Positions 17,527-27,275 are shown, numbered from the stretch's first letter. The stretch is 64,000 nucleotides of DNA from Planctomycetaceae bacterium (GCA_020638955.1 JACKHO010000003.1:124001-188000); one strand, 5' to 3'. Numbers and translations are program-made. The notes: generated from the sequence alone by a model not told the origin.

Positions 17527-18710
17527 CTTCCACCTCCCTGAAGTTGCCGGAAGTTCGTAACAAGGTAGTCTTTGGCCATCTTGAGTCCCTGCGTCACCCG
17601 CAAAGCAGCTTTTCCCGGCAAACTCGTCGCGCAGACCCACGACGCGATGCTCCGCCGGTCGGGCCAGATACGTTCGATGAACGAATCAGTCTGAGAGCAA
17701 CTATCAATCAAGTCCAAATGCCCAAGTTGTTGGGCGGCCTCACATACCATGCGAGCCTTCAACTGAAATCCCGGGCAACCCCGCTCGAACTCGGGATTCC
17801 AGCCAAGTTTGAAAGCGAATGCTTCTCGTCCGGAAATGAGATGAACCACAGAACCGACAACTTCATCGCCAACGCAGAGTTGCGAAAAGAAGAGCTTGCC
17901 GCGTTGCCCAAGCATCCGGGTCAAGTCCTGGAAGAAGGCGAGTTGTTCGGAGGAAGATTTCATCGCACTGCCGCATTCTGCTTTCCAACCAGCCGCTTCG
18001 AGTTCGAGAAACTGGTTGGCGGCAGCATCGATTTGTTCGGGCGAGCATTCAGCGGCATCCACGATTTCAAACGACACCGGACCCCGTTTTTCGAGCTCCT
18101 TCCATCCTTTGCGAAGACTTCGGGCCCGGGGGATTGAAACCGACGTGAGGAGTCTTTCTGGGCCAGCGGTTGAAGGAACAAGTGCCGCCCGTTGGAGTCC
18201 CCTGCCTTGCCAGACGGCGTTGCCCGCCTGCTGCAAGACGTCGGTCAGGGTACCCATTCCCGGCGAATCGACCGCCGCAGTTTGGAATTCAATTCCGTGC
18301 CATGCATGAGTACCGCTCTGCATGTATTCAGCGACTGCATGTGCTGCTTCGTGTTCCCTATCCTCGTGAAGGAGGAGCCCATCGAGAAATGTGTGACCAG
18401 TCCGCCAGCCGACTAAATGAGGTAGTGGCAGATATTTCGTGTGCCGGACTGCGTCGAACAGTCCCAGCCCGATGTGGTCTCTGCCGTCGCAAATGTCGAG
18501 GACAAGTGGAGCCCGTTCACCAAGGTGGGTCGTCGCAGATTGAACAAATTCCGCGGAAAGGAAAGGGTTACCATTACGGCACTTGTCTTCGAGTCGCTGC
18601 CAGGCTGCGAAGTCTTCAGCGTCGAGCTGAGCGAACGGACGGACCCGCACGCGTAGGTTCTGTGACCGCCGTCGCAATTCACTACGGCTCGATGTGTGGC
18701 TGGCTGACAT
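17523..18710 (-). CDS. GNAT-type acyltransferase, CelD/BcsL/FemAB-like
   Basis: The 395-residue soluble protein matches the CelD/BcsL-type acetyltransferase family (double GNAT fold, related to FemAB), often found in polysaccharide or cellulose biosynthesis loci. Visible pieces are FAAWQRLEDKCRNGNPFLSAEF, shown as NGNPFLSAEF, near the N-terminus, RSLRKGWKELEKRGPVSFE, and the GNAT-like LFFSQLCVGDEVVGSVVHL then FAFKLGWNPEFERGCPGFQL in the C-terminal half. It overlaps the acyltransferase-3 start by four bases, so the two act together. Start: ATG 18710 is chosen; the frame is open to an ATG at 18791, and neither has a good Shine-Dalgarno sequence. Substrate is unknown; an aminoacyl- or acyl-transfer step on a glycan is inferred. 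Confidence 0.8.
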   Translation of the reverse strand: MSASHTSSRSELRRRSQNLRVRVRPFAQLDAEDFAAWQRLEDKCRNGNPFLSAEFVQSATTHLGERAPLVLDICDGRDHIGLGLFDAVRHTKYLPLPHLVGWRTGHTFLDGLLLHEDREHEAAHAVAEYMQSGTHAWHGIEFQTAAVDSPGMGTLTDVLQQAGNAVWQGRGLQRAALVPSTAGPERLLTSVSIPRARSLRKGWKELEKRGPVSFEIVDAAECSPEQIDAAANQFLELEAAGWKAECGSAMKSSSEQLAFFQDLTRMLGQRGKLFFSQLCVGDEVVGSVVHLISGREAFAFKLGWNPEFERGCPGFQLKARMVCEAAQQLGHLDLIDSCSQTDSFIERIWPDRRSIASWVCATSLPGKAALRVTQGLKMAKDYLVTNFRQLQGGGR

Positions 18711-18976
18711 GACGAAGGGAGTGAGGGGCCACTTCCTGTGGTCGTCAACGACACACAGACGTGGTGCAGGGAACTTTCGGAACAATTTCATGCAAACCGT
18801 AGTTCGCCCACCGTGGGGCGCGTCCTGTTTTGCCTCTTGGAAGTTCCAATCTCTTTTGAACGTGACGAGACTGTTTGCCAGTATGCACTTCCGATAGCAT
18901 CGCTACGGCCTGCTCAATCGGTTCAGATCTTGCAGATGGTTTAAGACGCACGCAATTCCACACGGAATGACCGCAA

Positions 18977-20299
18977 ATGACCGACGAAACCCCCTCGGTG
19001 TCAGAATTGAAACCACCTACGTTACGGCGAACGCGTCGTAAGTTGGCGTTTCGGGTCTTGGCCTTGTTGCTCGTTTGGGGAGTGATTGAGGCGGCATCTG
19101 CACTCATTATCCCGACACTCGTCCATTACACGTTGCTGTGGGAATCGCAGAAAGTTATTGCGGTAACGGGTGCGCCGCGGTCCAATGAATTTGAAGTGGT
19201 GCATCCTTATGTCGGCTGGGTGCAGAATCGCGATATTCGCTCTGAGGTCGAGGCATTCGGTCGCATCATGCCCATCAACAGTCTCGGGTTCATCGACAGC
19301 AGTGAGAGCGTCTACAAGCGGAGTGATGACAAACTCATTGTCGGAATTGTAGGGGGATCGGTCGCGTGGCAACTTTCGATTCAGGGGGAAGAAATTCTCA
19401 AGCGACGACTTGCCGAAGTCCCGCAGTTTGCGAACCGGGACGTTATCGTCGTTCGTTTGGCTCAGTCGGGGTACAAGCAACCGCAAGGCCTGATGACACT
19501 AAACTACATTTACGCGCTCGGCGGCGAGTTTGATGTGGTCATCAACCTGGATGGCTACAACGAAATCGCCCTCCCCATCGCAGAGAATCAGGAGGCTGAC
19601 GTCGCACTGGTGTATCCCCGTATGTGGCATGGCCGCATGGTAGAAATGACCGACCCGCGCGACTCGGCCGTTTCGTTTCGCCTGCTGCAGGTTCGCGCTG
19701 CGCGACAGGCCGCAGCGCAGTTTCAACTCGATTCGGTCGTCGGAAAACTTCCGTCGTCTCAGCTAATCTGGTACTTGCGAGACAAATCGTTCCAACGTCA
19801 AATTGTTGAATTGCAGGCAGAACTGCTCTCACGAAACAACGCTCGCGGACGCACGTTCGCCGATGGAGGCCCTCGCCCCGACGTTGCTAACCGAGACGAG
19901 TCTTTTGCAGAAGAGGTCGCAATTTGGGAACGCTGCTCGCTGCAAATGTTTCATCTTTGTGCCGCGAATGGAACGCTCTACGTCCACGCAATTCAGCCGA
20001 ATCAATACGTCACCAATTCCAAACCGCTTTCAGAGAAGGAATTAGAGGCCTGCTACTGGCCCGACAATGCAAGTGCCGTGGCGGTGCGGGACGGATATCC
20101 ACTGCTGATCGATGGGGGCGATCGTTTAGCTCGGCAAGGGATTCACCTCTTCGACCTCACCAGAATCTTTGAGGACCACCCGGAAACGCTCTACGTAGAT
20201 CCCTGGTGCCACGTAAACGAGGCTGGAAACGAACTGCTGACGAACTCGTTGATGGATCGAGTTGTTGACGCGTTGAAGGCGGAATCTGTCGAGAATTGA
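18977..20299 (+). CDS. Membrane-anchored SGNH/GDSL-like protein
   Basis: A 440-residue protein with one N-terminal membrane helix (about 24-46) and an extracytoplasmic SGNH-like fold. Candidate catalytic residues are Ser128 in IVGGSVAW, Asn195 in NLDGYNEIALP, and Asp408/His412 in DPWCHVNEAG. SGNH enzymes hydrolyse or transfer acetyl esters; AlgX- or PatB-like members work with membrane acyltransferases to O-acetylate glycans. The gene is divergent from the GNAT/acyltransferase-3 pair, 266 bp away, so the three probably make one locus for glycan acyl modification. The glycan is not identified by the sequence. It could also be an inactive SGNH-like protein; the classical GDSL block is weak. Confidence 0.7.
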   Translation: MTDETPSVSELKPPTLRRTRRKLAFRVLALLLVWGVIEAASALIIPTLVHYTLLWESQKVIAVTGAPRSNEFEVVHPYVGWVQNRDIRSEVEAFGRIMPINSLGFIDSSESVYKRSDDKLIVGIVGGSVAWQLSIQGEEILKRRLAEVPQFANRDVIVVRLAQSGYKQPQGLMTLNYIYALGGEFDVVINLDGYNEIALPIAENQEADVALVYPRMWHGRMVEMTDPRDSAVSFRLLQVRAARQAAAQFQLDSVVGKLPSSQLIWYLRDKSFQRQIVELQAELLSRNNARGRTFADGGPRPDVANRDESFAEEVAIWERCSLQMFHLCAANGTLYVHAIQPNQYVTNSKPLSEKELEACYWPDNASAVAVRDGYPLLIDGGDRLARQGIHLFDLTRIFEDHPETLYVDPWCHVNEAGNELLTNSLMDRVVDALKAESVEN

Positions 20300-20449
20300 C
20301 GCGAATCTACGACTGCTGATGCGAGCTAGCGGCCAAATTGGTGCGGGACCAACGTTGCATTCACAACCTGTCCGGTTACGATGCCAGTTCACAGTCATCA
20401 TGAATTGGCAAGCTCCTGCTGCCACAGACATTTTCTCGGCGAGATATCC

Positions 20450-22300
20450 ATGTCCGACCGTTCGTATAACCTTCCCCCACTCGGCCAGAATCCTTCTTCA
20501 ACGGCAGCCGGTACGACACCCGGCTGCTTTGCGAATGCCCCACAAATTGCACCGGGTGTTGAGGGTCGGTACACGTTTTCTTCACCGGACACGCCTGGAA
20601 TGCCGGAGCCGAGCAGCAAGACAGCGTGGGACTTCCTGCCGGAAGGGTGGGTGTCATGTGAATTTGCTGCAGATGTCAAGCGACGCTTCGACTCTGGTGA
20701 AGGGAATCAAGGGCATCAGTTTCAGCAGGCCGATGGTACGTGGCGCTGTGTGGGAGCCCCGGCAGGCTTCCAACCCATCACGCAACTTGAGCACGCGCGG
20801 CTCGGCAACATCACTCCAGAAATGACGCGCGTCGCCGAACGCGAAGCACACCTCACTCCCGCGCAGGTGCGTGACGAAGTTGCGGCAGGCCGGATGGTCA
20901 TTCCGGCGAATAAGGTACACCTTAGTTATCAGCTGGACCCCATGGCCATTGGCCGTGCGTCGAAGACGAAGGTCAACGCCAACATGGGGGCTTCGCCGGT
21001 TTCCAGCGGCACTGATGAAGAAGTCATCAAGCTGAAATGGGCCGAGCGCTGGGGCGCCGACACCGTCATGGATTTATCGACCGGCGGCAATCTGGACGAA
21101 TGCCGCGATGCCATTATCCAGAACAGCACCGTGCCGATTGGTACTGTCCCCATTTACTCAATGATTATTGGTCGCAAACTGTATGACCTGAATCTTGATA
21201 TCATTCTCGAATCATTGCGAGCCCAGGCGGCTCAAGGTGTCGACTACTTCACCATTCACGCGGGTGCGTTGCAGGAGCACCTGCCATATGTGAAAGACCG
21301 GCTCATTGGTATTGTTTCGCGCGGTGGATCCCTGCTGGCGAAGTGGATGATTGACCACAACGAACAAAACCCCATGTACACCGGTTGGGAAGCCATTTGT
21401 GACATCATGCGGGAGTATGACGTCACCTTCTCGATTGGTGATGGTCTGCGTCCCGGCGGACTGGCCGACGCGACCGATCAAGCTCAGCTTGCCGAACTCT
21501 GCACACTCGGCGAACTCACCGAACGCGCCTGGCGAAAAGGTGTGCAGGTCATGGTTGAAGGTCCCGGCCACGTACCGTTCGACCAAATTGAATTCAATAT
21601 GAAAGCCCAGCGCACCTTGTGCCACGGAGCTCCGTTCTACGTCCTTGGCCCCCTGGTGACGGACATCTTCCCCGGCTATGACCACATCACCAGTTGCATT
21701 GGGGCGACTGCCGCGGCGTACCATGGGGCCGCCATGCTCTGTTACGTCACGCCGAAGGAACACCTCGGACTGCCCAAGAAAGATGACGTCAAACAAGGCT
21801 GCGTGGCGTACAAGATCGCAGCCCACGCCGCCGACGTGGCTCTCGGCATTCCCGGCTCACGCGACCGTGATGATGAACTCACCAAGGCCCGCGCCGCCCT
21901 GAACTGGGAAAAGCATTTCGAACTCAGCTTCGATCCTGACATCGCGCGTGCGTATCACGACGAAGACCTCGACGTCGACACCGACTTCTGTGCCATGTGC
22001 GGCCACGACTGGTGCAGCGTCCGCATCAGTAAGGAAATCGTCGAATTCGCCAGCGGCAAGGCTGACGGCTATCAGTGGGACCGAGCCAAAGTCACCGCCG
22101 CTCTCACCGACGAACAGAAGGCCATTCTGGAACAGCGTGGCGTCCTCTCGCCGGACGAAATTCATCGCCTCGCTGCGAAGACCCAAAAAGCTGTCGGTGC
22201 CGGCAAAGGTGCCAAAGCAAGCTGCCACAGCGACGTCAGCGACAGCGACTCAGCCAAAACCCTGCAAGTCGTCGAACTCGCCGATTTGAGTTCACCGTAA
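20450..22300 (+). CDS. thiC: Phosphomethylpyrimidine synthase (HMP-P synthase)
   Basis: ThiC is the radical SAM enzyme that rearranges aminoimidazole ribotide to HMP-phosphate, the pyrimidine half of thiamine. The 616-residue product shows [77 protein letters not shown] and the C-terminal iron-sulfur motif CAMCGHDWC (CxxCxxxxC). The ORF is open from 20381, but ATG 20450 gives a normal N-terminus. I looked for a TPP riboswitch in the 150-base leader (CTGAGA and ACCCTTTGAACCTG-like boxes) and saw none. No other thi gene is adjacent. A hairpin repeat begins six bases after the stop. Confidence 0.97.
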   Translation: MSDRSYNLPPLGQNPSSTAAGTTPGCFANAPQIAPGVEGRYTFSSPDTPGMPEPSSKTAWDFLPEGWVSCEFAADVKRRFDSGEGNQGHQFQQADGTWRCVGAPAGFQPITQLEHARLGNITPEMTRVAEREAHLTPAQVRDEVAAGRMVIPANKVHLSYQLDPMAIGRASKTKVNANMGASPVSSGTDEEVIKLKWAERWGADTVMDLSTGGNLDECRDAIIQNSTVPIGTVPIYSMIIGRKLYDLNLDIILESLRAQAAQGVDYFTIHAGALQEHLPYVKDRLIGIVSRGGSLLAKWMIDHNEQNPMYTGWEAICDIMREYDVTFSIGDGLRPGGLADATDQAQLAELCTLGELTERAWRKGVQVMVEGPGHVPFDQIEFNMKAQRTLCHGAPFYVLGPLVTDIFPGYDHITSCIGATAAAYHGAAMLCYVTPKEHLGLPKKDDVKQGCVAYKIAAHAADVALGIPGSRDRDDELTKARAALNWEKHFELSFDPDIARAYHDEDLDVDTDFCAMCGHDWCSVRISKEIVEFASGKADGYQWDRAKVTAALTDEQKAILEQRGVLSPDEIHRLAAKTQKAVGAGKGAKASCHSDVSDSDSAKTLQVVELADLSSP

Positions 22301-22305
22301 TCGCG

Positions 22306-22390
22306 TGGGAGGGCGAGGCTCCCGCCGAGCCGCATTTATAAATGGCCACCGGGATCACGCTCGCGGCTCAGCGGGAGCTTCGCCCCCCCA
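22306..22390 (+). repeat. RAYT-associated hairpin repeat, copy A
   Basis: An imperfect palindrome of about 85 bases. Left arm GGGAGGGCGAGGCTCCCGCC (from 22307) and right arm, read in reverse, GGGCGAAGCTCCCGCTGAGC, are separated by an AT-richer spacer. Copies B and C share both arms in the same orientation. It begins six bases after the thiC stop, so its transcript may also act as a thiC 3' hairpin. Confidence 0.85.
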
Positions 22391-22472
22391 TTTGAGTTGT
22401 TTATCCGTTCGCCAAATGATCGCAATTACAAGTGACACTGAGGCTTCATTCCCTGACCAAGTGGTCTAGCGA

Positions 22473-22769
22473 ATGGAGTTTGACCACAACAATCTGGTGG
22501 TCCGTGCTTCAGTCTCCGGAATCTGGATTGGGCAATTGCTGGGACCGGGGGAACTTGTCATCGCGGGCCAATCAATTGAACAACGAACCTTTGTAGTAGA
22601 AACCGAACAGTGGAACGCCGTCCGGCAAGGGGACGAAGAATCGCTGAAGGATATTCTGGAATTCGAATTGAATGATGAGTTCGCAAAGCTGAGGGGATTC
22701 GGAACTGAAAGTGGCTACTGGTGTGAAATAGGTGTTTCATTGCCGAAGGTGTGTTTCGCCTTAAGATAG
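22473..22769 (+). CDS. Small hypothetical protein
   Basis: A 98-residue acidic protein I do not recognise. It has no signal peptide or membrane helix. Sequence VVETEQWNAVRQGDEESLKDILEF and CEIGVSLPKVCFALR look like a compact alpha/beta domain. ATG 22473 lacks a strong Shine-Dalgarno sequence. It fits exactly between hairpin repeats A and B, as the RAYT gene fits between B and C, so it may have arrived or been duplicated with that repeat family. It could also be a chance ORF. Confidence 0.45.
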   Translation: MEFDHNNLVVRASVSGIWIGQLLGPGELVIAGQSIEQRTFVVETEQWNAVRQGDEESLKDILEFELNDEFAKLRGFGTESGYWCEIGVSLPKVCFALR

Positions 22770-22776
22770 GATCGCA

Positions 22777-22862
22777 TGGGAGGGCGAGGCTCCTGCCGAG
22801 CCGCATTTGGCAATGGCCGCATGAATCACGCTCGCGGCTCAATGGGAGCTTCGCCCTTCCAT
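22777..22862 (+). repeat. RAYT-associated hairpin repeat, copy B
   Basis: Same palindrome as copies A and C: left arm GGGAGGGCGAGGCTCCTGCC, right arm ending ...GGGAGCTTCGCCCTTCCATT. It shares the 3' flank ATTGATTGA with copy C. It starts eight bases after the 98-residue ORF stop and ends 37 bases before the RAYT gene. Confidence 0.85.
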
Positions 22863-22899
22863 TGATTGAATTGAATCGAAAAAACAGAGGGCTTACGAG

Positions 22900-23361
22900 A
22901 TGTCTGATCGTCCGGTACGAAAGCGTCCAGCGCATGGCGTGCTACTGCTGCCAAACAAGCCAACGATGATCTTTGACACCGTTTGTACCAAGAACCGCTC
23001 GAAGTGGCTCGCTGACGCCGAGGTACACGATGTGCTGAAAGCGGTCTGGCAGCAGGCAGATGCCTGGAAGGTCGGGAAATATGTCGTAATGCCCGATCAC
23101 ATTCATATGTTCGTCGCACACTGCGAAAGCGATGTGTCGTACGAGGACTGGTGCAAATACTGGAAGTCGATGTTCACTAAGTCGTTCTCAACAAAACATG
23201 GCGGGTGGCAGTCAGGGCATTGGGATACCCGGATGCGGACCGAAGATCAAATGGAAGAAAAGTGGGATTACATCCAGCATAATCCCGTCCGACATGGTCT
23301 CGCAGAATCACCCGAGGCTTGGCCGTACCGTGGCGAGATTTTCCAATTCACATGGACGTGA
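22900..23361 (+). CDS. REP-associated tyrosine transposase (RAYT, Y1/HUH family)
   Basis: This 153-residue protein belongs to the Y1 transposase-like RAYT family: single-domain HUH nucleases that cut single-stranded DNA at palindromic REP sequences. The metal-binding HUH motif is DHIHMF (His67, His69). The C-terminal block GGWQSGHWDTRMRTEDQ ... KWDYIQHNPVRHGLAESPE is typical, with Tyr124 the likely nucleophile. The gene is intact with ATG 22900. It is tightly flanked by hairpin copies B and C (38 bases upstream, nine bases downstream), the arrangement expected if the protein acts on these hairpins. RAYTs are usually single-copy and domesticated rather than freely mobile; whether this one is still active cannot be told. 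Confidence 0.92.
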   Translation: MSDRPVRKRPAHGVLLLPNKPTMIFDTVCTKNRSKWLADAEVHDVLKAVWQQADAWKVGKYVVMPDHIHMFVAHCESDVSYEDWCKYWKSMFTKSFSTKHGGWQSGHWDTRMRTEDQMEEKWDYIQHNPVRHGLAESPEAWPYRGEIFQFTWT

Positions 23362-23369
23362 GTTTGCAC

Positions 23370-23453
23370 GGGAGGGCGAGGCTCCTGCCGAGCCGCATTT
23401 ACAATTGGACGCTGGAACCACGCTCGCGGCTCAGCAGGAGCTTCGCCCTCCCA
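23370..23453 (+). repeat. RAYT-associated hairpin repeat, copy C
   Basis: Third direct copy: left arm GGGAGGGCGAGGCTCCTGCC, right arm CGCTCGCGGCTCAGCAGGAG then CTTCGCCCTCCC. It starts nine bases after the RAYT stop and has the same right flank (ATTGATTGA) as copy B. Confidence 0.85.
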
Positions 23454-23557
23454 TTGATTGAGCAGGCGAGATACTGAATACTTGTCATCTTGCACCGATG
23501 ACATTGCATCCGTTGCCCCGCGTCTGCGCCTCCCTCCTGTGAAAACGGTCTGCTGCG

Positions 23558-25078
23558 ATGAATGAACCAGAAACCTACAAAATCCCGCAGGCTGAACCCC
23601 CACAGCGAACCGAGCCACCCGCCAGCGAAGCGCCGCCTAAGAAAAAGAAGCCCGATCCACCCAAGCCGGAGCGGTTCATTTCGCTCGACGCCTACCGCGG
23701 CTTCATCATGTTGATGCTCGCCGCCTCAGGGTTTGGCATCTTCAACATGTTGCGTCCTCCCGACGAGGACGCAACCGACGCTCAAATTGCCGGATGGGAA
23801 TCGCGGTGGAGAATTGTTGACAGGGGAAAGTGGGAATGGGTCGGACACCATTTTGATCATCCCAAATGGCAAAGTAACTTTGCCTTTGGCAAGCACGACG
23901 CAAGTGAAGGATCGCCCTGGCTGCGGTTTTGCGTCTCGTTCTGGGACCTCATTCAGCCAGCTTTCATGTTCATGGTCGGCGTGGCCATGCCGTTTTCATT
24001 TGAAAATCGCAAGCGGGCGGGTCAAACCGAAAAGTACATGTTGTGGCATGCCTTCATCAGGGCGGTGGTGCTGACACTGCTGGGCGTATTTCTGCAATCA
24101 TTGAGTAGTCCCCGAACCAACTGGATCTTCCCGAATGTGTTATCCCAAATTGGCCTGGGATACTTCTTCGTCTACCTGCTGCTGAACCGGACCAAGGCAG
24201 TCCAAATCGGAGCATTCGTCGGCATTCTACTTTTGACCTGGGGAGCATTCGTCGTTTACCAGACGCCCGACAGCTACGATCCCGCGGCCGTGAGTGCGAG
24301 CGCCGAAAAAGGGGAGGTCCTGGAAGGTTTCTTTGGACACTGGACAAAGAACGGCAATGTCGCCTCCGCGTTCGACAGTTGGTTCCTGCCGCTCTTCCCT
24401 CCGGCCAAGGACCCACCAGTCATTGCTGAGTCGGAAGAAGCTTCAACTGGTGAAGCCTCGAAAACAGCGGTGGTGAAATACGAAGCAAATTATGGCGGAT
24501 ACACGACGCTGAACTTCGTCCCCTCGATGGCCACCATTCTCCTCGGCGTATTCTGCGGCCAACTGCTCATGACCGACAAATCGTCCGGACGCAAACTGCT
24601 GGAGTTGCTCGCCATTGCGGCGGGCTGCCTCGTGATTGGCGTCGCCGCTGGTGCCACCTGCTGTCCCATTATCAAACGGATTTGGACTCCGTCATGGGCT
24701 CTCTTCAGCGGCGGTTACGTGGTCGCCATGCTGGCTTTGTTCTACATGGTCTTCGATATGTGGGGCCTGAAGAAAGTCGCGCTGCCGCTCACCGTCATCG
24801 GGACGAATTCACTTGCCTTCTACCTGATGGGCCAAATGCTCCGCCCGTGGCTCGTCAATAAAGTCTTCCAAATCCACCTCGGCGAGTCGCTGAACGCCCT
24901 GCTGGGATTCATCGCACAAAAAGCCGACCTTCTGAACCGCCTTGACGCCCCCCCGGACACCGCCGGCCAGGCCATGTACCACACCTTCCAACCCATCATC
25001 GATCCCACCGCAGCCGTCCTCCTCATGTGGCTGATTGGGTATTACATGTACAAGAACAAGATGTACGTGAGGATTTGA
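23558..25078 (+). CDS. DUF5009 / heparan-glucosaminide acetyltransferase-like membrane protein
   Basis: A 506-residue polytopic membrane protein common in planctomycetes. After a charged Pro/Lys-rich cytoplasmic N-terminus comes RFISLDAYRGFIMLMLAASG, the signature of the DUF5009/DUF1624 family, whose best-known relative is heparan-alpha-glucosaminide N-acetyltransferase. Further blocks are FWDLIQPAFMFMVGVAMPFS, LGVFLQSLSSPRTNWIFPNV, and LPLTVIGTNSLAFYLMGQML. About ten hydrophobic segments are visible, with a long extracytoplasmic loop between residues ~240 and 300. It probably transfers acetyl groups across the membrane to sugars, but the substrate is unknown. It is monocistronic and convergent with fusA. 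Confidence 0.88.
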   Translation: MNEPETYKIPQAEPPQRTEPPASEAPPKKKKPDPPKPERFISLDAYRGFIMLMLAASGFGIFNMLRPPDEDATDAQIAGWESRWRIVDRGKWEWVGHHFDHPKWQSNFAFGKHDASEGSPWLRFCVSFWDLIQPAFMFMVGVAMPFSFENRKRAGQTEKYMLWHAFIRAVVLTLLGVFLQSLSSPRTNWIFPNVLSQIGLGYFFVYLLLNRTKAVQIGAFVGILLLTWGAFVVYQTPDSYDPAAVSASAEKGEVLEGFFGHWTKNGNVASAFDSWFLPLFPPAKDPPVIAESEEASTGEASKTAVVKYEANYGGYTTLNFVPSMATILLGVFCGQLLMTDKSSGRKLLELLAIAAGCLVIGVAAGATCCPIIKRIWTPSWALFSGGYVVAMLALFYMVFDMWGLKKVALPLTVIGTNSLAFYLMGQMLRPWLVNKVFQIHLGESLNALLGFIAQKADLLNRLDAPPDTAGQAMYHTFQPIIDPTAAVLLMWLIGYYMYKNKMYVRI

Positions 25079-25193
25079 TTCGTTGCCTTACAATCATCAA
25101 AGCCTTTGTGAATCGACATCCGTGCCAGTGGTTTGGCCCAGCAACTCAATCCGGGCGATTACCGCTTCCAAGGCCGCACTGCCACCACTTGGT

Positions 25194-27275
25194 CTACCGC
25201 AACATGTCGTCCAGCACCGACTGTGGTGCGAGGCTGTACTGCAGTGGTTCCATAGAGAACGACGCCCGGCCTTGGGAGAGGCTGCGGACGTGGTTTGAGT
25301 AGCCGAACATGCGGGCGAGGGGCACCTGTGCTTGAATGGCCACCAGGTGACCGCGGGGTTCACTGCCAAGGATGTGGGCGTGTCGTTGGTTGAGGTCACC
25401 CTGGATGTTGCCGAGAAACTCGGAGGGCGTGACGACTTCCACCTTCATAATTGGTTCCAGCAACCCAACCTGAGCTTGCCCGATGGCAGTTTGCACGGCA
25501 TGGGCAGCAGCAGCGCGGAGTGCTTCTTCGCTTGATTCACCTTCCCGGTAGCCGACGTTGAGAATGGTGAACCGTACGTGCATGAGGGGGTAGCCGACCA
25601 TCCCGCCAGATTGGGCCGACTCCAGTACGGCCTGTCGCACGATTTTCTCAGCATCTGCCGGAATGTCGCCGGGCTTCAGCTTGCTGATGACTTCAATGCC
25701 TTCGGCTTTCTCGGCTGGCTCCACACGCACTTTTACGCGAGCATAGTGCGTCTTGCCTTCGGCTGACCGACTGAATTCTTCCTCGCACTCGGTCGCTGAT
25801 TGAACCGTTTCGCGATAGGAAACGCGCGGCTTATGGATTTTGACGTTGAGGTTGTAGTGCTCTTTGTCCTTCAGCCGGTTCGTGATGATTTCCAGGTGCA
25901 GTTCGCCCATGCCGCTGATGATGGTCTGCCCGGTTTCCTCGTTCACCTTAGCTTTGAACGTGGGGTCTTGCTTGCCAAGGAGTGTGAGGGCATCTTCCAA
26001 CTTTTTGCGATCGGCATTCGAGTCGGGTTCGATGGCCATCGAAATGACCGTCTCGGGGAACGTAATACTTTCCAGCAGAACGGGTGCTTTGTGATCGCAG
26101 AGTGTGTCGCCGGTGACGACATCCTTGGGACCAATGGCCCCGACAATATCCCCGGCTTCGACGGAATCGGTTTCGAGCTTTTCACGGGCATCGGCCTGGA
26201 TGTGCCACAGTTGGCTGATGAGTTCTTTCTTGCCTGTGCGGGGATTCAGCACGCGGCTACCGCTGCGCAGTGTGCCCGAATAGACCCGCACAAAGCAGAG
26301 GTCGGCGTGTTTGTCAGCGACGATTTTGAAAATGAGACCGCAGAACGGCTCGTTGGGATCGGTCTTACGCACCTGATGCGTTTCATCCCGTTTGCCAGGG
26401 CTGGGGTGTTCACCTTCGACTGGTGGTACGTCGAGCGGACTGGGGAGAAAGCTGATGACGCCGTCGAGAATGGGCTGGATGCCGCAGTAATCAAGTGAGG
26501 ATCCGCAGTAGGTCACCTGCAGTTTGCGTTCCAGCGTTCCTTTGCGGAGCGCCGCGTTAATTTGCTCGGGCGTCACCTCTTCTCCTTCGAGGTAGGCCAT
26601 CATGATCTCTTCGTCGAGGTCACTCACCACGTCGAGCAAGTTTGTGCGCCAGTTGTCGAGGTCGGCCGCGTATTCTTCCGGGACTTCTTCAATTCGATAG
26701 TTCTTTCCAAACGTCGCCGCGTCGAAGTACAGGGCCTTTTTGTTAATGACGTCAATAATGCCGGTGAACTCGTGGCCAGCTCCCATTGGAATGGTAATGG
26801 GGACGGGATTGGCGTGGAGACGCTTCTTCAGTTGTTCCAGTGTCCCCTCAAAGCTGGCCCCAATGCGGTCCATTTTGTTGATGAAACAAAGTCGGGGCAC
26901 ATTGAAGTTGTCCGCCTGCCGCCAGACCGTTTCACTTTGTGCTTCCACCCCTTCCACAGCGCTGAAGACCACCACAGCGCCGTCCAGCACACGCAAACTG
27001 CGCTGCACTTCCGCCGTAAAATCGACGTGGCCCGGGGTATCAATGATATTAATGATGGCGTTTTTCCACTGGCAGGTGACCGCCGCGGAGTAAATCGTGA
27101 TGCCGCGCGAGGCCTCTTCTTTGTCGAAATCGGTCTCGGTAGTCCCGTCGTCCACGTTACCCATTTTGTGGGTCGCTTCGGTGTAATAGAGGATGCGCTC
27201 GGTGGTGGTCGTCTTCCCCGCGTCAATGTGGGCGACAATGCCGATGTTCCGAATCTGACTGATGTTACGTGACAT
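25194..27275 (-). CDS. fusA: Elongation factor G
   Basis: EF-G is the GTPase that drives ribosome translocation and, with RRF, ribosome recycling. The 693-residue product has G1 AHIDAGKTTTTERIL, switch region RGITIYSAAV, G3 DTPGHVDF, G4 NKMDRIGA, and domains II-V to the C-terminus (GMGELHLEIITNRLKD in domain III, PLMHVRFTILNVGYREGE in domain IV, FGYSNHVRSLSQGRASFSM near the end). Length equals normal bacterial EF-G. It stands alone, not in a str operon with rpsL, rpsG and tuf, which may mean it is one of several EF-G paralogues; recycling or housekeeping type cannot be decided here. Confidence 0.96.
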   Translation of the reverse strand: MSRNISQIRNIGIVAHIDAGKTTTTERILYYTEATHKMGNVDDGTTETDFDKEEASRGITIYSAAVTCQWKNAIINIIDTPGHVDFTAEVQRSLRVLDGAVVVFSAVEGVEAQSETVWRQADNFNVPRLCFINKMDRIGASFEGTLEQLKKRLHANPVPITIPMGAGHEFTGIIDVINKKALYFDAATFGKNYRIEEVPEEYAADLDNWRTNLLDVVSDLDEEIMMAYLEGEEVTPEQINAALRKGTLERKLQVTYCGSSLDYCGIQPILDGVISFLPSPLDVPPVEGEHPSPGKRDETHQVRKTDPNEPFCGLIFKIVADKHADLCFVRVYSGTLRSGSRVLNPRTGKKELISQLWHIQADAREKLETDSVEAGDIVGAIGPKDVVTGDTLCDHKAPVLLESITFPETVISMAIEPDSNADRKKLEDALTLLGKQDPTFKAKVNEETGQTIISGMGELHLEIITNRLKDKEHYNLNVKIHKPRVSYRETVQSATECEEEFSRSAEGKTHYARVKVRVEPAEKAEGIEVISKLKPGDIPADAEKIVRQAVLESAQSGGMVGYPLMHVRFTILNVGYREGESSEEALRAAAAHAVQTAIGQAQVGLLEPIMKVEVVTPSEFLGNIQGDLNQRHAHILGSEPRGHLVAIQAQVPLARMFGYSNHVRSLSQGRASFSMEPLQYSLAPQSVLDDMLR

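Noticed and set aside
20300..20449. TPP riboswitch before thiC
   Set aside because: The conserved CTGAGA and ACCCTTTGAACCTG-like boxes are not present in the leader.
22306..23453. CRISPR array
   Set aside because: The three repeats are long palindromes separated by whole genes, not short repeats with uniform spacers.
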